Shown in pieces: positions 43,080 to 51,214 of a stretch of DNA of 58,410 nucleotides. The DNA comes from Sphingomonas sp. (lineage in GTDB: Bacteria > Pseudomonadota > Alphaproteobacteria > Sphingomonadales > Sphingomonadaceae). The position numbers and the translations under genes were made by a program. The stretch spans positions 1-58,410 of the forward strand of contig NZ_JAPKNM010000016.1 in assembly GCF_026460985.1 (NCBI RefSeq), read 5' to 3'. Position 1 is the stretch's first letter; each line of letters opens with the position of its first letter. The notes beneath the pieces were generated by a model. The model was not told the origin of the DNA. It saw nothing but the letters and a program-made list of their open reading frames with translations, and did not search any database.

Positions 43080-44149
43080 AGCGCGATCGACGCGGGCCGC
43101 GCCGCGCGCGCGAAGCTTTCGTCGACGTACTTGGCGTAGGGAACCGAGTGCTTCAACGCGCCGGCCGCGACGGCCTGCTGCATCAGATCCTCGAACTCCT
43201 GCGGGATCATCCGCAGGTCGCCATAGGTCACGCGGTCCTCCGGGTGACTCATCACGAAGCGGAGGATGTTGGGGTCCTGGTTGAAATATTCGCGCTTGGC
43301 GGCGATCTGGACCGCGGTCTCGCGGTTCTTCCGCTGTCCGTCGAGCCATCTGCCCGCGGCGAGCACGTAATTGACGAGATTCTGCACCAGCGGCCGGTTC
43401 GACGCGATCAGTTCCTCGCGCACGGTCAGCACGCAGCACATGTAACGGGGCCACTCGTCGCGCGTCATGGTCAGTGGCCGCGCATAGCCCGCACTCTGTG
43501 CCGCCGCGCCGAACGGCTCGCCGGTGCAATAGGCGTCGACTCCCTTCACATAGAGCGCCGCCGGCATGTCCGCCGGCGCCATCTCGACGATCTCGACGTC
43601 CTTGGGCGTCATGCCCTCCTTGGCGAGCATCTTGCGCAGGAACAGGAAATCAACCGCGAAGCGACTGGGGATCGCGATGCGCTTGCGGGTCAGGTCGCGG
43701 AAGTTGCGGTAGGACGAATCGGTGCGGACCATGATCACCGCGCCCGAACGGTGGCCGATCGACACGATCTTCACCGGCACCTGCTTGTCGGCCAGGTCCA
43801 TCACCAGCGGTGCCAGCATATAGGCGGCCTGGACGCCACCGGACATCAGCGATTCCTTCAGCTCGGGCCATCCATTGTACCGGCTGAATCCGAAGGCGAG
43901 CTGCGCCGCGTCACGCGTGCCGAAGGGGTTGGCGGCCTGGTTGGCGGCGCAGGCGACCGGCAGCGTCAGGTTGCAGGTCACCGCGAGGCCGCCGACCTTC
44001 ACGGGTTCGGCCACCGCCTCGGGAACCAGGAACCTGCGGGCGGGAATCGCCACGGCCGCGACCGCACCGGCGCCGAGCGCGCCGCGCAGCAGCAGCCGGC
44101 GGTCGACATGCCGGGCGAGGCCGGCGCGAGAAGAGGATCCACTTTCCAT
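43076..44149 (-). CDS. NrtA/CmpA-like ABC substrate-binding protein, Tat-exported
   Basis: 357 aa. A twin-arginine-type signal (HVDRRLLLRGALGAGAVAAV) is followed by a periplasmic binding fold of the nitrate/bicarbonate/sulfonate class: GGVQAAYMLAPLVMDLADK, KRIAIPSRFAVDF and GVDAYCTGEPFGAAAQ, the last closely resembling NrtA. It is unusually Cys-containing for the class (C59 and C67 in VTCNLTLPVAC, and a CC pair in RYMCCVLTV). It is first gene of a run containing SCO, cupredoxin, permease and ATPase. Substrate uncertain: nitrate or a copper-related ligand are both possible. Confidence 0.85.
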   Translation of the reverse strand: MESGSSSRAGLARHVDRRLLLRGALGAGAVAAVAIPARRFLVPEAVAEPVKVGGLAVTCNLTLPVACAANQAANPFGTRDAAQLAFGFSRYNGWPELKESLMSGGVQAAYMLAPLVMDLADKQVPVKIVSIGHRSGAVIMVRTDSSYRNFRDLTRKRIAIPSRFAVDFLFLRKMLAKEGMTPKDVEIVEMAPADMPAALYVKGVDAYCTGEPFGAAAQSAGYARPLTMTRDEWPRYMCCVLTVREELIASNRPLVQNLVNYVLAAGRWLDGQRKNRETAVQIAAKREYFNQDPNILRFVMSHPEDRVTYGDLRMIPQEFEDLMQQAVAAGALKHSVPYAKYVDESFARAARPASIAL

Positions 44150-44155
44150 AATCGG

Positions 44156-44169
44156 GCTACGAGCGTAGC
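44156..44169. promoter_or_regulatory. BlaI-like palindrome between ABC operon and PCuAC gene
   Basis: GCTACGAGCGTAGC: perfect 6-bp arms with a 2-nt spacer, differing from the two BlaI-type operators only at the inner arm base and the spacer. It lies in the divergent promoter region, 7 bp before the binding-protein ATG. Confidence 0.5.
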
Positions 44170-44255
44170 AAATCGGCGTCCGGCCGTACAAGGCCGCCCT
44201 ATCGGATGGGCGGGCATCGGGATGCGGCGACCATGCGGGAATAGGGGAGATCTTG

Positions 44256-44705
44256 GTGAGACCTTTGGCTTTCGCTCTGTTCCTGTCGCTTCCGATCGCG
44301 GCCTGCACGCAACCGGCCCCGATCGAGGTCAAGGACGTGTGGGCGCGCGAAACCGTCGCCAACGCGGCGAATGGCGCGGTGTACATGACGATCACCTCGC
44401 CGACCCCCGACCGGCTGATCGCCGCTTCCGCTCCCGTCGCGAACAAGACCGACCTCATGACCATGGAGAGCGGCGCCGGCGCGATGGGCATGAAATATCT
44501 CGAGGCAATCGATATTCCGGCCGACAAGCCCGCAAGCCTGAATCCGGGCGGGCTGCACATCTGGCTGGCCGGCCTGAAGCAGCCGCTCGAGGCCGGCCAG
44601 ACCTTCCCGCTGACGCTCAAGTTCGAGAAAGCAGGCGAACGTCAGGTCGTCGTATCGGTCATAGCAGCCGCCGCGGCACCTCCCATGTCGGGGATGCGAA
44701 TGTAG
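44256..44705 (+). CDS. PCuAC-family periplasmic copper chaperone
   Basis: 149 aa from GTG 44256 (GGGGAG upstream; a TTG one codon earlier is possible). Signal with a lipobox-like LPIAAC. The family's copper motif H/M-x10-M-x21-H-x-M is present as M68, M79 and H101 with exact spacing, but the final Met is Trp103 (LHIWLAG). KDVWARETVANAANGAVYMT is the typical first strand. PCuAC hands copper to CuA sites together with SCO, which is encoded on the opposite strand nearby. Confidence 0.92.
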   Translation: MRPLAFALFLSLPIAACTQPAPIEVKDVWARETVANAANGAVYMTITSPTPDRLIAASAPVANKTDLMTMESGAGAMGMKYLEAIDIPADKPASLNPGGLHIWLAGLKQPLEAGQTFPLTLKFEKAGERQVVVSVIAAAAAPPMSGMRM

Positions 44706-44737
44706 CGTGGCTAAGGTCTCGCCCCTCGAGTTCGCAT

Positions 44738-46060
44738 TCACTGGCCGGACTTGGCGCCCGGCGACGAGAGTTCGAAGGGTATCCGCAGCGTCGTGCGGAC
44801 ATCCGCGGCGTCGTCCGTGGCACCGACCTCGACGATCCAGTCGAGCGTCGTCCGCTGGGTGGCGCGGTAGCTGATGCCGAACAGCAACCGGCCGATCTGA
44901 AGGTCGCGCGTCTTGCTGGTGATCGGCTCGCCCAATGTCTCGACGCCGTTGAGAATGCTGATCGGCCGGATGCGACTCCGCGTCGCGAACTGCCAGTTGT
45001 GCGCATAGGCGAAGCTCACCGAGGTCCGCTGGTTGAGCGAGATGCCGAGGCCGATCGTCGCGCTGGGCGACCCGCCCGGCTCGACTCGGTCGATCTGCGC
45101 ATCGTTGATCCGCGTGTCGACGTCGCGACCGAAGTTGAAGGTGTAGCCGAAGACGCCGAACAAGGTCGCGGGATCGCTCGGCATCAGAAGCGTCAGGCTG
45201 GGATGGACCGCCCAGAAGCCCGATCCGGTCGCCGACCTCTGGGCGTTGCCCAGCGCGCTGCGCGGCAGGCCGAAGGGATCGGATCCGGTCGGCGCGATCA
45301 TCTGGAGCCCCGCGATCATATAGGGCCAGCCATGGTTCGCGTCGGAGATCTGGTAGCGCGCCTGCACCTCGACGTCGCCGAGCCCCGATCCGTGCGTGGA
45401 GGTGTTGATGGTCCCGGCGCCGGATTGGGGCGGGTTCTGGATCAGGGGCACCAGCACGGCCGTGTCCTGGCGATAGACCCAGGGGAGACGCGCCGACAGT
45501 TCGAGCCGATCGGTCAACCCCAGGCGGGCCACCGCGGCGGCGGTCAGGATATCCTGCCGGCTCTCGTTGATGTCGAACACGCCGACCAGGACCGACTTCG
45601 GGATCTCGATGCCGCGGAAGACGAAGCGGTTGCGGTCCGCCCGGATATATTCGAGCGTCGGCTCGATCACGAAGCGGCCGGGACGCGACAATATGCCGCC
45701 CTGGTCCGCCAGCACGGCGACACGCGGCGGCGCCTGGGGAGGCTTGACCCCGACCTGCGGCGTGGACGACTGGTTGTCGCCGGTCTGGCTGACATCGGCA
45801 TAGGGCAGGAGCGGCGCGGCCATGGGCAGCCCCTCGGCGCGCATCCGCTCGAGCAGCGCATCCTCGAGTATGTCGAGACGCTGCTTCTGCGCATCGAGCG
45901 CGCGTTGCTGCGTCTCCATCGCGCGGCGCTCCTCCTCGATCTGGCGCCGCAGCGTGAGCAGGTCGGCGCTCTGCGGGCCGGCGGCTTGCGCATCGGCGCG
46001 CATGGGCGCCGCCACCGCCATCAGGCCGAGCGCGCCGAGGCAATGCAGTCCGGGCCGCAT
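44738..46060 (-). CDS. Coiled-coil outer-membrane barrel (FapF-like)
   Basis: 440 aa. Signal peptide to about residue 25, a heptad coiled coil at ~30-75 (LRRQIEEERRAMETQQRALD), a Pro-rich linker, then a barrel (FVIEPTLEYIRADRNRFVFR; TDRLELSARLPWVYR). Coiled coil plus barrel of the phenol-degradation MetA-like transporter type is the layout of FapF, the amyloid exporter of Pseudomonas. It is the last gene of the secreted-protein cluster, 1 bp after its neighbour. Relation to FapF is inferred from architecture and context. Confidence 0.8.
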   Translation of the reverse strand: MRPGLHCLGALGLMAVAAPMRADAQAAGPQSADLLTLRRQIEEERRAMETQQRALDAQKQRLDILEDALLERMRAEGLPMAAPLLPYADVSQTGDNQSSTPQVGVKPPQAPPRVAVLADQGGILSRPGRFVIEPTLEYIRADRNRFVFRGIEIPKSVLVGVFDINESRQDILTAAAVARLGLTDRLELSARLPWVYRQDTAVLVPLIQNPPQSGAGTINTSTHGSGLGDVEVQARYQISDANHGWPYMIAGLQMIAPTGSDPFGLPRSALGNAQRSATGSGFWAVHPSLTLLMPSDPATLFGVFGYTFNFGRDVDTRINDAQIDRVEPGGSPSATIGLGISLNQRTSVSFAYAHNWQFATRSRIRPISILNGVETLGEPITSKTRDLQIGRLLFGISYRATQRTTLDWIVEVGATDDAADVRTTLRIPFELSSPGAKSGQ

Positions 46061-46061
46061 C

Positions 46062-46724
46062 TCAATAGGCTCCCCGCGCCGCGGCGCCGGTGAGCAACGT
46101 ATCGAGCCGGAGCATCATCGCGCCGAGCGGTATCGCCGAATGACGGATATCGAGGTCGATCGTGACCATGGTGTCGATCACGCGGTCGCTGGCGGTATTG
46201 GCGACCAGCGCGCCGGTGACCGCGCCGATCATGTGACGCAGCTGGATCCCCTCGCCCGTCAGGAATACCGTAGATTGGGTGTCCGACTGCGCGAGCTGGA
46301 CCGCGCCCCACGGCGTCTCGACCGGCGCGCCGTTGGGAACGACCGCGAGCGGTTGCCTTCCGCCCCCGCCCGGGGCGGGCGAGGCGTCCTGCGTGATGCG
46401 GACGAGCGACGGCCCATTGGGGCCGGGCACCAGAACCATGGTCGCGCTCGTCTGCCGCTGCACGTCGCCCTCGGTGTAGACGAACAGGTGCGTGGCATCG
46501 TCGACGGTCATCACGGTGCTGAGCACGAGACGGCCATCGACGAGCGTGTCGACCGTGATGCCGAGGCCTATGTCCATGCCGTTGGGGAGCAGGAAGCCGC
46601 CCCGCACCTCGCCGAGCCTGTCGTCGGCAACCGTTCGGGAGCCTCCGAACGGCCCGGACTGGGCGGCGGCCTGGGCGAAGGAGAAGGTCGCGACGGCGCC
46701 GAGCAGGAGAGCGAGGATGCGCAT
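46062..46724 (-). CDS. Exported hypothetical protein with double-glycine-like motif
   Basis: 220 aa with a signal peptide (cleavage near QAAAQ). Soon after comes DDRLGEVRGGFLLPNGMDIG, where LGEVRGG resembles the hydrophobic -7/-4 and Gly-Gly ending recognised by C39 peptidases; the C39 gene lies 10 bp upstream. The remainder looks all-beta (ITVDTLVDGRLVLSTVMTVD) with a Gly/Pro loop near residue 120. It might be a periplasmic chaperone or minor fibre component; no family recognised. Confidence 0.75.
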   Translation of the reverse strand: MRILALLLGAVATFSFAQAAAQSGPFGGSRTVADDRLGEVRGGFLLPNGMDIGLGITVDTLVDGRLVLSTVMTVDDATHLFVYTEGDVQRQTSATMVLVPGPNGPSLVRITQDASPAPGGGGRQPLAVVPNGAPVETPWGAVQLAQSDTQSTVFLTGEGIQLRHMIGAVTGALVANTASDRVIDTMVTIDLDIRHSAIPLGAMMLRLDTLLTGAAARGAY

Positions 46725-46734
46725 GCCGCCCTCG

Positions 46735-47445
46735 CTACAATTCGACCGGGAAAGGCGGCGCGCGGACCAATGCGAGCGCCTGGATGCTGACGGGCTCCAT
46801 CGTCATGGTCGCGCGGCTCCGTGCCACCAGCGCCCATTCCGATTCCCGGCCGAAGCTGCGCTTGCCGTCCTCGACCGCATCGACCAGCGCGAACAGGATG
46901 CCGTTCCACATCGATCCGAAGGTCTTCACGTCGATCAGGCGGATGCCCAGCGACGGATCGCCGACGAGCACCTGCCCGCCCTCGACGCCCTTGACGACGA
47001 CGAAATGCCGGTAGCCGCGCACGTCGATCAGCGCGATGCCGGGAACGCGCGTGCGCGCGACCTCGTCCAGGGTCACGACATAGCCCTCCGCCCGGATGCG
47101 GTGTGCATTCAGATAGCGCTTCATGTCGAGCAGCGAGAATCCGAGCCGGCTGATCTGCGCGCGATCGCCATTCTGCCACATGCCCATGAACACCGACTGC
47201 TCGCTGGCGTCGTCCCCGTAGTGAAAACGGAGCAGAGTCGCGAGCGCGGCCGAGCCGCAGCTGAAATCATAGCGTTGGCGCACGACCGTCAGGAAGCGTC
47301 GCTCGGCCATGCTCTTGACCGGCACGGCGACATCGCCCGCCGTCAGGGGCAGCGTGCGGCCGGGCGTGTCGACAAAAGCGGGGCCGCAGCCGCCGAGCAA
47401 CATCGCCGCGCCCATCACCGCCATCCTATGGCTGGATCGCGACAT
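46735..47445 (-). CDS. C39-family cysteine peptidase, lipoprotein (FapD-like)
   Basis: 236 aa. Lipoprotein signal MSRSSHRMAVMGAAMLLGGC. Catalytic Cys in QRYDFSCGSAALATLLRFHY, His in RGYRHFVVVKG and Asp in LVGDPSLGIRL complete a papain-like triad. No ABC transporter domain is attached, as in FapD of Pseudomonas. The start at 47445 overlaps the preceding gene by 20 bp; an ATG at 47424 would avoid this but gives an uncharged signal N-terminus. Probably acts in the periplasm on secreted partners of the cluster. Confidence 0.9.
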   Translation of the reverse strand: MSRSSHRMAVMGAAMLLGGCGPAFVDTPGRTLPLTAGDVAVPVKSMAERRFLTVVRQRYDFSCGSAALATLLRFHYGDDASEQSVFMGMWQNGDRAQISRLGFSLLDMKRYLNAHRIRAEGYVVTLDEVARTRVPGIALIDVRGYRHFVVVKGVEGGQVLVGDPSLGIRLIDVKTFGSMWNGILFALVDAVEDGKRSFGRESEWALVARSRATMTMEPVSIQALALVRAPPFPVEL

Positions 47446-47773
47446 TGACCGTCATCGCGCTGTTGATGGCGACATTGTTGCCGGTGTTGATGTTGAACAA
47501 TGCCAGCCCGTTGAAATTGTCGAGCGCGCCGTTGCTCAGATTGACGGTCCCCGTGGTGAAATCGCCGTTGATCGTGTTGCCTTCGACCGTGCTGGTGCTC
47601 GTGACCGTCGTCGTTTGCCCGATCACCCACATGTCCGCCATGCCACGCGTCTCCGCCAGGAGGCTGTCGGCGACCGGCACGGGGCCGGGCGGCGCCGTCT
47701 GCGCGCTCGCCGGGGCAGCGGCAAGGCCATAGAGGAAGGCGACGCCAATGGTCGCCGCAATGAGGCGGGTCAC
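47426..47773 (-). CDS. Small secreted protein, candidate fibre subunit
   Basis: 115 aa. Signal peptide to about residue 25, then a Thr/Ser/Asn-rich beta-prone chain (IGQTTTVTSTSTVEGNTING) and a C-terminal block NGALDNFNGLALFNINTGNN at residues 81-100. This block closely parallels the C-terminus of the Gly-rich protein encoded just upstream. Asn/Gly/Thr richness, small size and lack of Cys resemble amyloid subunits such as FapB/FapC or curli CsgA. Family not recognised; subunit role is inference. Confidence 0.75.
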   Translation of the reverse strand: MTRLIAATIGVAFLYGLAAAPASAQTAPPGPVPVADSLLAETRGMADMWVIGQTTTVTSTSTVEGNTINGDFTTGTVNLSNGALDNFNGLALFNINTGNNVAINSAMTVNVAIQP

Positions 47774-47846
47774 GGCCGATCTCCCTTGTCTCCGACGCCA
47801 AAAAGAAGCCGGCCGCTCCGGGGGGAGTAAGCGGCCGGCCGATATT

Positions 47847-48596
47847 TCAGGGCGTCAGCGTCAAGGTGCCGACCGACGCGCTCACGTTCACGCTCGCATT
47901 CTGCGATGCGTAGAAGCCGGTGTTGACGTTCATCGCGTTCAGGCCGGCGAAGTTCGAGAAGGCGCCGTTGTCGAACGTGGCGTCCCAAGTCATCACTTGC
48001 GATGCCGCGCCCGCGCCGCCTTCGCCGCCCGTGCCGCCTGCACCGCCCGCGCCGCCCGCCCCGCCTGCGCCGGTCGTGTCGCCGGTGCCTCCGGCGCCGC
48101 CGGCGCCGCCATCACCACTGGCGCCGCCGTCACCGTCGGAGCCGCCGGAACCGCCGGTCGTGGCGCCGCCGCCGCCGCCCGAACCGCCACCGCCGCCCGA
48201 GCCGCCGCCGGCGCCGGAGCCGCCAGCAGCGCCGGAGCCGCCCGAACCGCCGGAACCGCCCGGTCCCCAATTATAGAGATAGACCTCGCCGCCCGTCACC
48301 GTCGCGGCGAGGTTGGTCGGGGTCGTCATCGTCGTATAGCTGTAGTTGGCGGTGCCGCCGTTGTTCGCCGAGCCGATCCCGCTCGAATCGCTGTTGTTCG
48401 AGCTGTCGGTCCATGTCGAATTGTCGGTGGTCTCGGTGGTGGTCGTGGTGGTCGTGGTGTTGGTCCAGGTCACCGTCGAGCCGTTGTCCGCGGTGATTGC
48501 GGCAGCCTTGCCGTTATTGTCGTCCTGGGCGAAGGCCGGTGTTGCCGTCAGCGTGAGGGCGCCGAACGCAACGCCTAGATACAATGTGCGCTTCAT
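47847..48596 (-). CDS. Gly-rich secreted protein, candidate fibre or matrix subunit
   Basis: 249 aa. Signal peptide to residue ~24; a Thr/Asn/Ser-rich segment with long Thr runs (41-100); a Gly-rich low-complexity region (111-198) of GGSGG, GGAGGAGG and GDGG units; then the C-terminal block NGAFSNFAGLNAMNVNTGFY (210-229) shared with the small protein downstream. A strong GGAGG site precedes ATG 48596. First gene of the five-gene run. Silk-like composition plus a conserved C-terminal cap suggests extracellular assembly. The Gly-rich region creates long reading frames on the other strand, which are artefacts. Confidence 0.85.
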   Translation of the reverse strand: MKRTLYLGVAFGALTLTATPAFAQDDNNGKAAAITADNGSTVTWTNTTTTTTTTETTDNSTWTDSSNNSDSSGIGSANNGGTANYSYTTMTTPTNLAATVTGGEVYLYNWGPGGSGGSGGSGAAGGSGAGGGSGGGGGSGGGGGATTGGSGGSDGDGGASGDGGAGGAGGTGDTTGAGGAGGAGGAGGTGGEGGAGAASQVMTWDATFDNGAFSNFAGLNAMNVNTGFYASQNASVNVSASVGTLTLTP

Positions 48597-48787
48597 GACA
48601 TCTCCTCCATGGAATTGGCGCGGCCGCCGATACCGCTGTTGCCCCGCGGTATTCCCTGGTCGCGCGGCGAAATCGTGACGGCGGCTGTATAGCTCGCTTC
48701 GGCGCGGGGCGATTAGCCCCACACGGGATCGCGGCCCCTCCCCGAATGGTGCAAATCGCTACCCCCAGATGGGGCGGCAGGCCTGGA

Positions 48788-49816
48788 TCAGCCGATGAGT
48801 ACGATGCCCCGGAGGATCGCGCGGACCAATTCGGCCTGGCGGTGCGTGCCGGTCTTGGCGAAGACCTGTTTCAGATAGGCGCGCGCGGTCTGTATCTGGA
48901 TGTGCATGCGATTGGCGGCGTTCTCCACGGTCGCGCCCCCGACGAGATGCATGGCGAGCTCGGATTCCGTCGCGGTCAGGCCATGCGCCCGGCAGAGCGC
49001 GCTGACCATCGCCCGCGAGTCCCGGTCGGGGTCCAGCAGGTAGAGTGCCGTGGCCGGCTTGCCGCACAGGTCGTGCTCGCAATCCAGGGACGCCACGACG
49101 GCGATCAGCGGGCGCATCCGGGTGCGGTGCAGGAGCAGCACGTGAAAGCTGTCGCCGGATACGGAATCGTGCCGGATCGCGGTCTGGAGGCGAATGGTGT
49201 CGTCGAAATCGCTGGCGGCGATCGCATGGCCCGCGCGCCGTATCCCATCGCCTGCATCGAACAATTGTCGTGCCCGCGCATTGACGAACCAGGGCGAAGC
49301 GTCCGCGTCGAGCAGGACGATTCCGAAATCGAACCGGTCGATGGCGCGCGCCAGCCCCTCGCGCAGGGCATATTCATGCTCGGCACGCCAGATCAGGCCC
49401 AGGATCGGCTCGACCCAGCTTTTGAGCTCCGAGGACTGGAGTTCGCCCCATCGGTCCTCGCGCCGGTCGTCCCGGCACGCCGTCAGCCCGATCGCCCGCC
49501 AGGGGGTCGCGCGGTACAGAAAGGTTACGCGCGCATGTCCGTCGCCGTCTCGCGAGACCGTCGACGGCCAGGCCATCGCGCCCCACCACTCGGCGCCGTT
49601 CGAATCCCCCGGCCTGGAAAGGTCGCGATCGATCGACGCCGCCATCGTCGAGGCGAGGCTCGTGGACATGTTGCGCGACGTGAGGATTCTCGGCCGCTCG
49701 CCCTCCGGGCCATGCAGGGTCAGCATGCCCATCGACGCGTCCAGCTGATTGGTGACCAGATCTAACAGAGCCTCCGCCTGCGCGCTGTCCTGATGCGTGG
49801 CCAGAAACGGATCCAC
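48788..49816 (-). CDS. LuxR-type HTH regulator
   Basis: 342 aa from GTG 49816, preceded by AGAGGG. A large N-terminal part with a PAS-like middle (RFDFGIVLLDADASPWFVNA) and a C-terminal LuxR HTH (HGLTATESELAMHLVGGATV, then ENAANRMHIQIQTARAYLKQ and VFAKTGTHRQAELV). It sits 191 bp upstream of the Gly-rich protein gene on the same strand and is the obvious candidate regulator of the cluster. Signal unknown. Confidence 0.88.
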   Translation of the reverse strand: MDPFLATHQDSAQAEALLDLVTNQLDASMGMLTLHGPEGERPRILTSRNMSTSLASTMAASIDRDLSRPGDSNGAEWWGAMAWPSTVSRDGDGHARVTFLYRATPWRAIGLTACRDDRREDRWGELQSSELKSWVEPILGLIWRAEHEYALREGLARAIDRFDFGIVLLDADASPWFVNARARQLFDAGDGIRRAGHAIAASDFDDTIRLQTAIRHDSVSGDSFHVLLLHRTRMRPLIAVVASLDCEHDLCGKPATALYLLDPDRDSRAMVSALCRAHGLTATESELAMHLVGGATVENAANRMHIQIQTARAYLKQVFAKTGTHRQAELVRAILRGIVLIG

Positions 49817-50025
49817 GATACACCCTCTTTCATTCACCCGACATCGCAGCGCGTGGGAAACTAGGCGCGGGGCGGCCCGAAACGCAGGGTTAATTCGGCT
49901 GGTATGCTGACTTTTGCGGTGTAGCCTATTGGGCGCAAACCTTAATGAGGGTGGCGCGACGGACCCGCCGGTCTTCCGATACGGCGAGATATGCTTTCGG
50001 CGCCGGATGCCCGACTGGTTCCGAT

Positions 50026-50059
50026 ACGAAAAAGGGCGGCCGCGCCTGCGACCGCCCTT
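50026..50059 (-). terminator. Rho-independent terminator of rpsD
   Basis: Stem AAGGGCGG / CCGCCCTT; on the minus strand it is followed by TTTTTCG, about 25 bp after the rpsD stop. Confidence 0.85.
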
Positions 50060-50084
50060 GTTTCTCTCGGACCGGGGTCCCGGA

Positions 50085-50699
50085 TCAGCGCGAGTAGAAC
50101 TCGACGACCAGGTTCGGCTCCATGCGCACCGGATAGGGCACTTCGTCGAGCGTCGGAATGCGCGTGAAGGTGATCTTCGAGGCGCCGTCCGGAACGACGT
50201 AATCGGGGATGTCGCGCTCGGAGAGGCTCTGCGCCTCCATCACCAGCGCCATTTCCTGCGCCTTGGACGAGAGCGAGACGGTCTGGCCGGGCTTGATGCG
50301 GCGCGAGCCGATGTTGCACTTGTCGCCGTCGACGCGGACATGGCCGTGGTTGACCAGCTGGCGCGCGGCGAAGATCGTCGGCGCGAACTTGGCGCGATAG
50401 ACGATCATGTCGAGGCGCATCTCGAGCAGGCCGATCAGGTTCTGACCGGTGTCGCCCTTCATGCGCGACGCTTCCTCGTACGACTTCTTGAACTGCTTCT
50501 CGGTGATGTCGCCGTAATAGCCCTTGAGCTTCTGCTTGGCGCGCAGCTGGATGCCGAAGTCGGACATCTTGCCCTTGCGGCGCTGGCCGTGCTGGCCGGG
50601 GCCGTACTCACGCTTGTTGACCGGGCTCTTCGGGCGACCCCAGATGTTCTCGCCCATCCGGCGGTCGAGCTTGTGCTTGGCGCTGGAGCGCTTCGACAT
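50085..50699 (-). CDS. rpsD: 30S ribosomal protein S4
   Basis: 204 aa, full length. It opens [20 protein letters not shown] and carries the S4 RNA-binding domain ([20 protein letters not shown], then [11 protein letters not shown]). It nucleates 16S rRNA assembly. ATG 50699; the gene is monocistronic, with its own terminator. Confidence 0.98.
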   Translation of the reverse strand: MSKRSSAKHKLDRRMGENIWGRPKSPVNKREYGPGQHGQRRKGKMSDFGIQLRAKQKLKGYYGDITEKQFKKSYEEASRMKGDTGQNLIGLLEMRLDMIVYRAKFAPTIFAARQLVNHGHVRVDGDKCNIGSRRIKPGQTVSLSSKAQEMALVMEAQSLSERDIPDYVVPDGASKITFTRIPTLDEVPYPVRMEPNLVVEFYSR

Positions 50700-50908
50700 A
50701 TCTAATCCTTTGCAATCGCTGACGACGTAATCCGCTCTCCCTTTCGGGAACGCGGGGTTGATCCCGGTATCCGCCTGCTGGTTCCTGTGGGGAAGGCAGG
50801 GCCACCGCTTCACCGGGGTGCGGGGCCATTGCGAAGGCGCGCGGTTAGCGGCCGAGCACCGATGAGTCAAGCTGGACAGGCACGCCGCGTCCCGCCAAGG
50901 GCAACCCC

Positions 50909-51211
50909 ATGCAACACACTCTCGATCCCGAAGCCTGCACGACGATGGCCGAGGTCCGCGCCGGCGTCGACGCGGTCGACCGCGCGCTGGTCGGCCTGCT
51001 CGCGCGCCGCTTCGGCTATATGGACGCCGCCGCCCGCATCAAGCCCGAACGCGGCCAGGTCCGCGACGAGGCGCGCAAGGCCCAGGTCATCGCCAATGTC
51101 CGCGCCCATGCGCGCGCCGCAGGGATCCCGGAGGAGCCGGTCGGCGCGCTTTGGGAGCAGCTGGTCGAAGCGTCGATCGCCTATGAGTTCGAGGCGTTCG
51201 ACCGGCGCTGA
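50909..51211 (+). CDS. Chorismate mutase (AroQ/PchB type)
   Basis: 100 aa, all helical. [20 protein letters not shown] and [20 protein letters not shown] match monofunctional AroQ-class mutases, including the active-site Arg/Lys. It converts chorismate to prephenate; the shorter PchB-like (isochorismate lyase) activity cannot be excluded. No pathway gene is adjacent. It ends 3 bp before the convergent methyltransferase gene. Confidence 0.9.
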   Translation: MQHTLDPEACTTMAEVRAGVDAVDRALVGLLARRFGYMDAAARIKPERGQVRDEARKAQVIANVRAHARAAGIPEEPVGALWEQLVEASIAYEFEAFDRR

Positions 51212-51214
51212 GGA

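Noticed and set aside
43148..46093. A 981-codon plus-strand frame
   Set aside because: Antisense to the binding protein and the barrel gene and also covering the PCuAC gene in another frame; no motifs.
47920..48678. Plus-strand Pro/Ala- and Arg-rich frames opposite the Gly-rich gene
   Set aside because: Mirror images of Gly codons (GGC/GCC); the minus-strand frame has a signal peptide and a strong ribosome-binding site.
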